From: Ancylobacter amanitiformis
GTDB taxonomy: Bacteria > Pseudomonadota > Alphaproteobacteria > Rhizobiales > Xanthobacteraceae
DNA length: 64,000 nucleotides
Reading direction: 5' to 3'
NCBI RefSeq assembly: GCF_030814815.1
Contig: NZ_JAUSVR010000019.1
Span: forward strand, 1-64,000
The notes under the pieces were generated by a model. That model saw only the letters and a program-made list of their open reading frames with translations, had not been told where the DNA came from and made no database searches. The translations under genes and the position numbers were made by a program. Positions 28,238 to 35,585 of this stretch are shown here, piece after piece (the first letter of the stretch is position 1; the number at the start of each line of letters is the position of its first letter).

Positions 28238-28796
28238 TGGCTTTGGTGCCCGGCCCGGCCAGGCCCGCTACAGCCTCGCCGCGCGGCGGCTGCACTGGCT
28301 GATCGCCGCCTTCATCCTGTGCCTCGTTCCTCTCGGGCTCTACATGGTCGCCCGTGGCGAGGCGACCAATTTCGATGCCGTCACCGGCTCGCTCTACAGC
28401 CTGCACAAGTTGCTCGGCTTCCTCGTGCTCTGGCTTGTCATCCTGCGCGTGCTGGTGCGGCTTCGACGGGGGGCGCCGCCGCCCGTGGCCACGCTGACGC
28501 CGTTCGAGCGTACCGCCTCGCACGCGGTGCATGGCGCGCTGTATCTGCTCCTCCTCATCGTGCCGCTGCTGGGCTGGGCCGGGGTCTCCGCCTATCCCGC
28601 GCTCGACGTGTTCGGCCTGTTCAACCTGCCGGCCATCCTGCCGCCCGACGAGGCGCTGGCGAACCGCATCCTCGGGGTCCACAAGCTGCTGGCATTGCTT
28701 CTGGCCGCCGTGGCCGGCCTGCACATCGCCGCCGCCCTGCGCCACCGCTTACTCAAGCAGGATGGCGTGATGGCGCGCATGTGGCCGCCGGGCTGA
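28224..28796 (+). CDS. Cytochrome b561 family protein
   Basis: The 190-residue protein has four membrane spans and the His residues expected to hold two b hemes (RRLHWLIAAF in helix 1, LHKLLGF in helix 2, HAVHGALYLLLL in helix 3 and VHKLLALLLAAVAGLHIAAAL in helix 4, quoted in part). Such proteins pass electrons between the quinone pool and a periplasmic partner. It overlaps the RibD-type gene by 14 nt, so the two are co-translated, which is an unusual pairing. Confidence 0.9.
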   Translation: MSVSDGFGARPGQARYSLAARRLHWLIAAFILCLVPLGLYMVARGEATNFDAVTGSLYSLHKLLGFLVLWLVILRVLVRLRRGAPPPVATLTPFERTASHAVHGALYLLLLIVPLLGWAGVSAYPALDVFGLFNLPAILPPDEALANRILGVHKLLALLLAAVAGLHIAAALRHRLLKQDGVMARMWPPG

Positions 28797-28821
28797 CGCC
28801 GCGCCGGCCTCGCTGTCGGCT

Positions 28822-29658
28822 TCAGGCGCGCGCGAACACATCCTGATGGCCGATCGTCACCCCCTTGGCCGCCGCCCGCGCCATTGCCCAATCGGCAAAG
28901 GCGGCGCCGCGCTCTGGCTCGATCTCGCCCGCCGCAGACGCGATGCCGGCGGCGAGGGCGGCGATCAGCGGGGCATTCTCCTTTTTCAGCCGCCATGGGC
29001 TGTCGCCCGACCATGTGGCGTAGCCGTGCCGCGCCGCGATCTGCATCAGTGTCTTGCCGGCAGCCGGGCCCAGCGCGGGACCAAACCCCTTGTCGCCGCG
29101 CTGGTGGCGGTTGAACGCGGCTTTGACCGTCGCGTCGAGCGGATCGGCGGGCTGCCATCGCGCCGCGCCGTCATAGTTCAGCACGCCATAGAGCGGCACG
29201 CGCCGGCCGGCGAGGGCGGCCATGAGGCGCTCCAGCCACTCGCGCGAGACGAGGTCGAACAGCGCGGCCGCCGTCACCAGGTCCGCGCCGTCGGCGCCGA
29301 AATCGAGGCTGCGCGCGGTCAGGTCGGCGCATTCGAAACGCACCTCGATACGGCGGCCATCCTTTTCCAGCGTCAGGCCGTTGCCGCTCGGGCGGGCGCG
29401 GTCGGCCCAGTCCGCGAGGCATTGGCGCGCCTGCGCCAGCAGGTCGCGATCGCCGTCGATCAGGTGCCAGCGCTGGCCCTGTGGCAGCGAGGGTGACAGC
29501 GCGCGCAGGTTCGAGCCGGTGCCGCAGCCGAGATCGACGACGGTGAGCGAGGAACGGCTGTTGAAATACTGACCGACCCGCGCGGCGATTTCCGGGTTGC
29601 GCGATGCGCCATCGACAGGCTCGCGCAGCGCCAGCCACTCGGCCGAGAAGCCGCTCAT
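28822..29658 (-). CDS. Class I SAM-dependent methyltransferase
   Basis: The 278-residue protein has SAM motif I VVDLGCGTGSNLRAL at about residues 46-60 and an acidic post-I residue in WHLIDGDRDLL. The acceptor-binding region (GVLNYDGAARWQPADPLD) is unlike common families I can name. The ATG at 29658 has AGGAGA upstream and overlaps the stop of the glycosyltransferase gene as ATGA. It is the last gene of the four-gene coupled set, and its substrate is probably the product of that set. Confidence 0.85.
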   Translation of the reverse strand: MSGFSAEWLALREPVDGASRNPEIAARVGQYFNSRSSLTVVDLGCGTGSNLRALSPSLPQGQRWHLIDGDRDLLAQARQCLADWADRARPSGNGLTLEKDGRRIEVRFECADLTARSLDFGADGADLVTAAALFDLVSREWLERLMAALAGRRVPLYGVLNYDGAARWQPADPLDATVKAAFNRHQRGDKGFGPALGPAAGKTLMQIAARHGYATWSGDSPWRLKKENAPLIAALAAGIASAAGEIEPERGAAFADWAMARAAAKGVTIGHQDVFARA

Positions 29659-30773
29659 CGGGATGTCTCCTGTCGGGACGGCTCGCGCCCGGATATGTTC
29701 TGCAAGGTCGCCAGGATGATCGCCGCCGTCTGCGGCCATCGGGGGAGCGCTTGCGCGTGGCTCCAGGCGCTCTCCGCCATCTGGCGTCGCCGCTCCGGCG
29801 CGTCGAGCAGCGCACCGAGCGCGCCGGCGAGGCCCTCCGTGTCACCGGGGGGGACCAATAGTCCCGCCGCCGCCGGCACGGTGTCCGGAATGGCGCCGGC
29901 GCGGCTCGCGACGATCGGCAGGCCGCGGGCGAGCGCCTCGCTCAGGCCCATCCCATAGCCCTCGAACAGCGACGCTGAGACGAAGATGTCGGCCGCGTCG
30001 AACTGCCCGGCGAGCGCGTCCGGCGGGATCGATCCGGTCAGCGTGATGCGCCCGCCCAGCCCATGCGCGGCAATGCGCGCCTGCACGGCGTGCGTCTCGA
30101 TGGCGTCGCGGTCGGTGGCGCCGACGATGTGGCAGGTCCAGTCCCGCATCGCCAGCCGGGCCAGCGCGTCGACCAGCACGCCATGAGCCTTGCGCGGGAT
30201 CACGGCGCCGACACTGAGCAGCCGCACCGGCCGGCCCGTCCCGCGGGAAAATGTCTCGTGGGAAAATGTCCCGCGCGCGCGGGGAGCGGGATCGGTGCCG
30301 GGCCGTGCGACGGTCAAACGGTCGGGCGCGACGCCATAGTCCTGCGCCAGCAGGCGGGCGGTCGCGGGGCTGGTGGCGATCACGGCGCTCGCCAGCGCCA
30401 GCGCGCGCCGCTCGCTGATGTGAAGCGCCGCGCGTTGCCCCTCGCCCAACCCGGCTTCCAGCGCCAGCGGATGATGCACCAGCGCGGCGATGGGGTGGCG
30501 CAGGCCGCGCAGCAGGTCGGCGGGCAGCGCTCCCATGGCGAGCCCGTCGATCAGCACGGGCTGCCCGTCCGGCACGGCCGCCAGCATCTGCGCGCTGCGG
30601 TGCAGTTCGGCCGAGGAGGGAAATGGAAACCCGCCGGGCAGCGCGAGATGCGTCACCGCGTGGCCCGCGCGCCGGCATTCGGCGATCACCCGCCGGTCAT
30701 AGGCATAGCCCCCGGTGGGGAGATCGAGCGCGCCGGGAATGGCGAAGGCGAAGCCGCTCATCGCGAGGCTCAA
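29655..30773 (-). CDS. GT4-family glycosyltransferase
   Basis: The 372-residue GT-B glycosyltransferase has the nucleotide-sugar site in SLFEGYGMGLSEALARGLPIV, followed by a loop DTVPAAAGLLVPPGD, as in group 1 transferases. The acceptor is unknown. The TTG at 30773 overlaps the PTPS stop as TTGA. I prefer it because every other junction in this set is a 4-nt overlap; ATG at 30761 is the alternative. Residues near 190 contain a small duplicated stretch (GTFSHETFSRG) from a 15-bp repeat. Confidence 0.87.
   Translation of the reverse strand: MSLAMSGFAFAIPGALDLPTGGYAYDRRVIAECRRAGHAVTHLALPGGFPFPSSAELHRSAQMLAAVPDGQPVLIDGLAMGALPADLLRGLRHPIAALVHHPLALEAGLGEGQRAALHISERRALALASAVIATSPATARLLAQDYGVAPDRLTVARPGTDPAPRARGTFSHETFSRGTGRPVRLLSVGAVIPRKAHGVLVDALARLAMRDWTCHIVGATDRDAIETHAVQARIAAHGLGGRITLTGSIPPDALAGQFDAADIFVSASLFEGYGMGLSEALARGLPIVASRAGAIPDTVPAAAGLLVPPGDTEGLAGALGALLDAPERRRQMAESAWSHAQALPRWPQTAAIILATLQNISGREPSRQETSR
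30242..30271 (-). repeat. 15-bp tandem duplication inside the GT4 gene
   Basis: Two units, CGCGGGAAAATGTCT and CGTGGGAAAATGTCC, lie head to tail and are in frame. They add five residues to the glycosyltransferase. Confidence 0.75.
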
Positions 30774-31183
30774 TCGAGGCCAGCCTCAAAGCTGGCGCGG
30801 GCGAGGTCGGTTTCGTGCAGGGTGACGCGGATCGCCGACAGGCCGTGCCCGTCTTCGCCCAGCGCGCCGTCCCGCGCGGCGGCGGCCATGGCGTCGAAAA
30901 TGTACCGCGCGAGGAATTCGGTCGTGGTGAGCTGGCCGGCAAAGGCCGGCAGCGTGTCGAGATTCTGGTAGGCGAGCGGCTTGAGCGTCTTGTTCAGCAC
31001 GTCGAGCGCGGCGCCGATATCCACCACCACGTTCTTCGCCGTGAGGGTCTCGCGCAGAAAGGCGACATCGACCACGAAGGTCGCGCCGTGCAGGCCCTGG
31101 GCGGGACCGAAGAACGGATCGGGCAGCGAATGGGCGATCATGATGCGATCGCGGACTTCGACACAATACATGGCTTTCCTCAT
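30770..31183 (-). CDS. Divergent PTPS/QueD-family protein lacking catalytic residues
   Basis: The 137-residue T-fold protein aligns with 6-pyruvoyl-tetrahydropterin synthase / QueD. It keeps the first zinc His (IAHSL), one His of the HGH pair (LHGA, where the second His is replaced by Ala) and the pterin-anchoring Glu (LHETD). It lacks the catalytic Cys before HGH and the Asp-His of the triad (AYQNLD where DHxxLN is usual). It is therefore unlikely to be a normal PTPS or QueD and may bind or process a pterin differently. It overlaps its neighbours by 4 nt on both sides. Confidence 0.8.
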   Translation of the reverse strand: MRKAMYCVEVRDRIMIAHSLPDPFFGPAQGLHGATFVVDVAFLRETLTAKNVVVDIGAALDVLNKTLKPLAYQNLDTLPAFAGQLTTTEFLARYIFDAMAAAARDGALGEDGHGLSAIRVTLHETDLARASFEAGLD

Positions 31184-32166
31184 TGGTAATCGAGCAGGAT
31201 CGCCAGCGCGTCCTCCCCGTCGCCCAGCAGGTGCGGCAGCTGCGCGGGCGCCTGCGCGAACGGGACGACATGCGTGACCAGTTGGTCGAGGCGCGCATCG
31301 TCCAGTAGCGCGAGCGCCTTGGCCAGCCGGCGTTCATGCGGCCAGCGCGGCCGCCGCACAGGAGATACGGCGCCGACCTGCGAGCCGATCAGTTGCAGGC
31401 GCCGGCTGTGGAAACTTTCGCCCAGCGGAATGGCTGGCGCGCGGTCGCCATACCAGCTCACCTCGACGATCCGCGCCTCGAAGCCGCCCGCCGCCAGCGC
31501 GGTGTTGAGGCCGGCGGCGCTGGCGCTGGTGTGGAACACGATGTCGGCATCGTCGCTCACCTGCGCCGGGGTAGTGAAGGTGGCGCCGAAGAGATGCGCC
31601 AGCGCGGCCCGGCCGGGCTCGACGTCCACCAGCGTCACGTCCGCGCCGGGCAGGCCGGCGGCGAGGGCGGCGAGCAACAGGCCGACCACGCCGCCGCCGA
31701 CAATGGTGATGCGATCGCCCGGGCCGGCGCCGGCATCCCACAGGGCGTTGAGGGCGGTCTCCATGTTCGCCGCCAGCGTGGCGCGCTGGGGAGGGATGCC
31801 GTCCGGCACCAGCATGGCCGCCGCGAGCGGCAGCAGATAGACATCCTGATGCGGGTAGAGGGCGAAGATGGTGCGGCCGAGCCACTCGCCGGGACCGGCC
31901 TCGACCCTGCCCACGCTCTGGTAGCCGTACTGGACGGGGAACGGGAAATCGCCCTGCTGGAACGGCGCGCGCATGCGCTGGTGCTCGCTCGCCGGAATTC
32001 CGCCGCGCAGCACCAGCCGCTCGGTGCCGCGGCTGACGGCGGAGGCGAGCGTGCGCACCACCAGCCGGTCCGGCCCCGCGTCGTCGAGGCGCGCGCTCCT
32101 CATCTCATAGCGACCGGGCGACGCGCACCAGAGCTGCCGTGCCGATGGCCCAGACGGATGTGGCAT
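31180..32166 (-). CDS. BchC-like medium-chain dehydrogenase
   Basis: The 328-residue MDR-fold oxidoreductase has a Rossmann motif at about 150-165 (ITIVGGGVVGLLLAALA) and a GroES-like N-terminal half. In the N-terminal half the catalytic zinc Cys is replaced (SAVSRGTERLVLRGGIP), and the usual GHE is YGYQSVG, features shared with BchC-type dehydrogenases. It probably uses NAD(P)H without a conventional catalytic zinc. The ATG at 32166 (MPHPSGPS) gives a normal length. It is the first gene of the coupled dehydrogenase / PTPS / GT4 / methyltransferase set and is divergent from opgH. Confidence 0.82.
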   Translation of the reverse strand: MPHPSGPSARQLWCASPGRYEMRSARLDDAGPDRLVVRTLASAVSRGTERLVLRGGIPASEHQRMRAPFQQGDFPFPVQYGYQSVGRVEAGPGEWLGRTIFALYPHQDVYLLPLAAAMLVPDGIPPQRATLAANMETALNALWDAGAGPGDRITIVGGGVVGLLLAALAAGLPGADVTLVDVEPGRAALAHLFGATFTTPAQVSDDADIVFHTSASAAGLNTALAAGGFEARIVEVSWYGDRAPAIPLGESFHSRRLQLIGSQVGAVSPVRRPRWPHERRLAKALALLDDARLDQLVTHVVPFAQAPAQLPHLLGDGEDALAILLDYQ

Positions 32167-32317
32167 TGCGGACCCTGCTCCCGTGCCGCACTGTCCCTCC
32201 CGACAGGGGTGGACGGCGGTTTGATCCGAGACGGCGTGAACCGTCGGCGTCCGGCTGCGTACAAGCACCGACAGGCTTCCCGCAAGGGATTGGTCTGCAC
32301 GGATCAGAGTGGCCGGC

Positions 32318-34129
32318 ATGAGCGTGAATGAAAAGCCCGTAGAACGCCTGTTCGCCCGTGCCGGTGCCGCCGGGGACCTGACGCCGACCGGCGCGCAGTC
32401 CCGCCGGCAGCTCTTCCGTCGGCGCCTGCTGGTCGCGGTGCTCAACGCGGCGACCTTCCTCGCCCTCGTCGCGCTGTTCACCCGCCTGCTGGCCCATGGC
32501 GGCTTCACCCCGCTGGATGGGCTGCTGCTGCTGGCCTTCTGCCTCTCCACCCCGTGGACGATCCTCGGCTTCTGGAACGCGGGCATCGGCCTCTGGCTGC
32601 TGCACGGCCCGGGCGATCCGCGCCTTTCGGTCTATCCCTATGCGGCAAAGGCGGCGGAGGACGCGCCGATCACCGCACGGGTCGCGGTGGTGATGACGCT
32701 GCGCAACGAGGATCCCGCGCGCGCCATCGCCCGCCTGCGGGTGATGCGGGAGGATCTTGCGCGCGCCGGCGCCGGCGGCGATTTCGCCTGGTTCGTGCTG
32801 TCCGACACCACCCGCGCCGACATCGCCGCGCAGGAGGAAGCGATTGTCGCGGCCTGGCGGGCGGAGATCGGCGCGGGCGCGCCGCTGCACTACCGCCGCC
32901 GCAGCGACAATCAAGGCTTCAAGGCCGGCAATATCCGCGATTTTCTCGAACGCTGGGGCGATGATCACGATCTGATGCTGGTGCTGGATGCCGACAGCCT
33001 GATGGGGGCTTCCAGCGTCCTGCGGCTGCTGCGCATCCTGCAGGCCAATCCGCGGCTCGGCATCCTGCAGAGCCTCGTCGTGGGCCTGCCCTCGGCCTCG
33101 CCCTTCGCGCGCATCTTCCAGTTCGGCATGCGCCATGGCATGCGCTCCTACACGATGGGGGCGTCGTGGTGGGCGGGGGATTGCGGACCCTATTGGGGGC
33201 ACAATGCGGTGATCCGCATCGCGCCGTTCAAGGCGCACTGCGCCTTGCCCGTGCTGCCGGGGCGCGGCCCGCTCGCGGGTGACGTTCTGTCGCATGACCA
33301 GATCGAGGCGGTGCTGATGCGCCGCGCCGGCTATGAGGTGCGGGTGCTGCCGGAGGAAGGCGAGAGCTATGAGGAGAATCCGCCGCACCTGACCGAGTTC
33401 ACCCGCCGCGACCTGCGCTGGTGCCAGGGCAACATGCAGTACTGGCGGCTCCTCGCCATGCCCGGCCTGCTGCCGATGAGCCGCTTCCAGATCGCCTGGG
33501 CGATCCTGATGTATGTCGGCGCGCTGGCCTGGATCGCCTTCATGGTTCTCGCGGCGCTGAAGGCCTTCGACACCGAGCGGTTCGATGAGCCGTTCCCGGC
33601 CGGGCTCGGGCTCACGCTGTTCGCCATCACCTTCCTGATGAGCCTTGCGCCGAAGATCGCCGGGCTGATCGACGTGCTGCTGCGGCCGGGGGAGCGACGG
33701 CGCTATGGCGGCGGCGGCCGGCTGCTCGGCGGCGCGCTGGTGGAATTCGTCTTCTCCGTGCTGCTCGGCCCCGTCGTCGCGCTGCGGGTGGCGATCTTCA
33801 TGGTGGGCCTCGCCTTCGGCCGGACGGTGACGTGGGACGCGCAGGCCCGCGATGCCGTGCGGCTGTCGTGGCGCACCGCCCTTGCCGGGCTATGGCCGCA
33901 GCTGGTGTTCGGCGCGGCCATAGCCGGCATTCTCACCGCCGCCGTGCCGGCCGCCCTCGTGTGGGCGCTGCCGGTGCTGGTCGGCCTTGTCAGTGCCGTG
34001 CCCTTCGCGGTGCTGACTTCCGAGCCGGCGCTCGGCCGCTGGCTCATGCGGCGCGGCCTGTGCGCGACGCCGGAGGAGCGGGCGCCGTCGCCCTGCCTGG
34101 CGGCGCTCGATGGGCAACAGCTTCCGTAA
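32318..34129 (+). CDS. opgH: Glucans biosynthesis glucosyltransferase OpgH (MdoH)
   Basis: The protein is about 603 residues. Two N-terminal membrane spans precede a cytoplasmic GT2 domain with VVMTLRNEDPARAI, the metal site LVLDADSLM, LSHDQIEAVLMRRAGYEVRVLPE (quoted in part) and the RRDLRWCQGN motif. About five more spans follow. OpgH links glucose units into the periplasmic glucan backbone and exports them. It is usually encoded with opgG; no opgG is adjacent here. The ATG at 32318 lies three codons after an alternative GTG. The gene is divergent from the BchC-like dehydrogenase. Confidence 0.92.
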   Translation: MSVNEKPVERLFARAGAAGDLTPTGAQSRRQLFRRRLLVAVLNAATFLALVALFTRLLAHGGFTPLDGLLLLAFCLSTPWTILGFWNAGIGLWLLHGPGDPRLSVYPYAAKAAEDAPITARVAVVMTLRNEDPARAIARLRVMREDLARAGAGGDFAWFVLSDTTRADIAAQEEAIVAAWRAEIGAGAPLHYRRRSDNQGFKAGNIRDFLERWGDDHDLMLVLDADSLMGASSVLRLLRILQANPRLGILQSLVVGLPSASPFARIFQFGMRHGMRSYTMGASWWAGDCGPYWGHNAVIRIAPFKAHCALPVLPGRGPLAGDVLSHDQIEAVLMRRAGYEVRVLPEEGESYEENPPHLTEFTRRDLRWCQGNMQYWRLLAMPGLLPMSRFQIAWAILMYVGALAWIAFMVLAALKAFDTERFDEPFPAGLGLTLFAITFLMSLAPKIAGLIDVLLRPGERRRYGGGGRLLGGALVEFVFSVLLGPVVALRVAIFMVGLAFGRTVTWDAQARDAVRLSWRTALAGLWPQLVFGAAIAGILTAAVPAALVWALPVLVGLVSAVPFAVLTSEPALGRWLMRRGLCATPEERAPSPCLAALDGQQLP

Positions 34130-34191
34130 CGGTCGAGCCCTGCGCCGCCTGCCGTGGCCGGCGACGCCGGGTCGGGTCTCACTCCAGTCGC

Positions 34192-34259
34192 GCCTCAGTC
34201 CAGGTGGTGTCTCACTCCAGGTGGTGTCTCACTCCAGGTGGTGCCTCACTCCAGGTGCC
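34192..34259. repeat. 17-bp tandem repeat, 3' of cytochrome c gene
   Basis: Four 17-bp units related to GTCTCACTCCAGGTGGT begin at 34192, 34209, 34226 and 34243; the middle two are identical. The last unit holds the stop codon and last codons of the cytochrome c gene, and a further diverged partial copy lies near 34176. Confidence 0.9.
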
Positions 34260-35583
34260 GGAAGCGGGCGATATCCGCCGCTGTCAGCGTCGAGGCTTCG
34301 CTTCCGAAACGCGCGGTGACGTAGTTGGCGACGGCGGCCACCTCCGCATCCGAATAGGCGCGGCCGAAGCCGGGCATATAGGGATGTGTGGCGGCCAGCG
34401 GGCCGGAACCGTTGAGGACCATCAGCGCGACATTGGCGCCGCTCGGGTCGTTGACGGCGCGCACGCCGGTGAGCCCGGCCTGCTCGCGCACCGCGCCGGC
34501 ACCGCTCCAGGCATGGCAGCTGGCGCAATTGCCCTCGAACATGCGCTGGCCCAGCGGATTGTCGAGGCCCGCGACCTGCGGCGTGGCGGGGGCCGGGCCG
34601 GCGAGCCGGGGCAGGTTGCTGGCAACCGGGGGCACGCTCTTCAGATAGGTGACGATCGCCTGGATATCCGAGGGCACCAGCTGCGACAGGCTGAGCGCGA
34701 CGGCCTCGCCCATCGGCCCGGAGGCGACGCCCCGGCCCGTCGCATGGCCGGCGGCGAGATAGGCGGTGAGCTGCTCCACCGACCAGTCACCGATCCCGCT
34801 CACCCCGTCGCTGGAGATGTTGTAGGCGTTCCAGCCCTCGGCGACGCCTCCGGCGAATTTGCGCCGCTGGTCCATCGCCTGCATCAGGTTGCGCGGGGTG
34901 TGGCACTCGCCGCAATGGCCGGCCGCCTCCACGAGATAGGCGCCGCGGTTCCATTCCGGCGACTGTTCGGGCACCGGCTCGAAGCGGGTGTCCGAATTGA
35001 ACAGCGTCGCCCAGATCGCCATCAGCCAGCGCTGGTTGAAGGGAAAGGCGAAGCTGTTCGGCCGGTTCGGCTGCTTCACCGGCGCGAGCGCGAACAGATA
35101 GGCCTTGATCGCCAGCGCATCCGCGTCGGTCAGCATGGTGTAGGACGGATAGGGGAAGGCCGGATAATAGCGCGAGCCATCCGGCGCGATGCCGCGATGC
35201 ACGGCGTCGAGGAACTGGGCGTCCGTCCACTTCCCGATGCCGGTCTCGGGATCGGGCGTGATGTTCGGCGTGTAGATGGTGCCGAAGGGCAGCACGAAGG
35301 GTCGCCCGCCGGCGAAGGGCTGGCCGCCCTTGGCGGTGTGGCAGGCCTCGCAATCGGCCATGCGGGTGATGTAGGCGGCGCGGGTGGGCTGATCGGCGCC
35401 GGCCAGCTCGGCCGGCACGCCGGTCGGCGAGGGGCGCGCATCCTCGGCCAGCGCCACTGGCGTGCCCGTGGCGAAGCCGTAGGGGCCGGGCTGGAACACC
35501 ATCCAGCCGATGACGCCGAGCGCGGCGACACCGACAACCACGAGGATGCCGGCGAGGGAGAGGAGGACGGTTCTTTTCCGCAT
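34246..35583 (-). CDS. Triheme cytochrome c
   Basis: The 445-residue protein has one N-terminal membrane helix (about 8-30) and three c-heme sites: CEACH (about residue 78), CGECH (about 225) and CASCH (about 360). This is the layout of the cytochrome subunit of membrane alcohol/aldehyde dehydrogenases. It accepts electrons in the periplasm from the molybdenum hydroxylase encoded 2 nt upstream and passes them to the respiratory chain. Its final codons lie within a 17-bp tandem repeat. Confidence 0.93.
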   Translation of the reverse strand: MRKRTVLLSLAGILVVVGVAALGVIGWMVFQPGPYGFATGTPVALAEDARPSPTGVPAELAGADQPTRAAYITRMADCEACHTAKGGQPFAGGRPFVLPFGTIYTPNITPDPETGIGKWTDAQFLDAVHRGIAPDGSRYYPAFPYPSYTMLTDADALAIKAYLFALAPVKQPNRPNSFAFPFNQRWLMAIWATLFNSDTRFEPVPEQSPEWNRGAYLVEAAGHCGECHTPRNLMQAMDQRRKFAGGVAEGWNAYNISSDGVSGIGDWSVEQLTAYLAAGHATGRGVASGPMGEAVALSLSQLVPSDIQAIVTYLKSVPPVASNLPRLAGPAPATPQVAGLDNPLGQRMFEGNCASCHAWSGAGAVREQAGLTGVRAVNDPSGANVALMVLNGSGPLAATHPYMPGFGRAYSDAEVAAVANYVTARFGSEASTLTAADIARFRHLE

Positions 35584-35585
35584 GG

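Noticed and set aside
28822-32166. Interpretation as a toxoflavin or queuosine pathway
   Set aside because: There is no GTP cyclohydrolase, QueC/QueE or tox-type gene set, and the PTPS/QueD protein lacks catalytic residues.
28822-32166. Interpretation as a tetrahydromethanopterin gene cluster
   Set aside because: None of the diagnostic genes (fae, mch, fhcABCD, beta-RFAP synthase) is present in the window.
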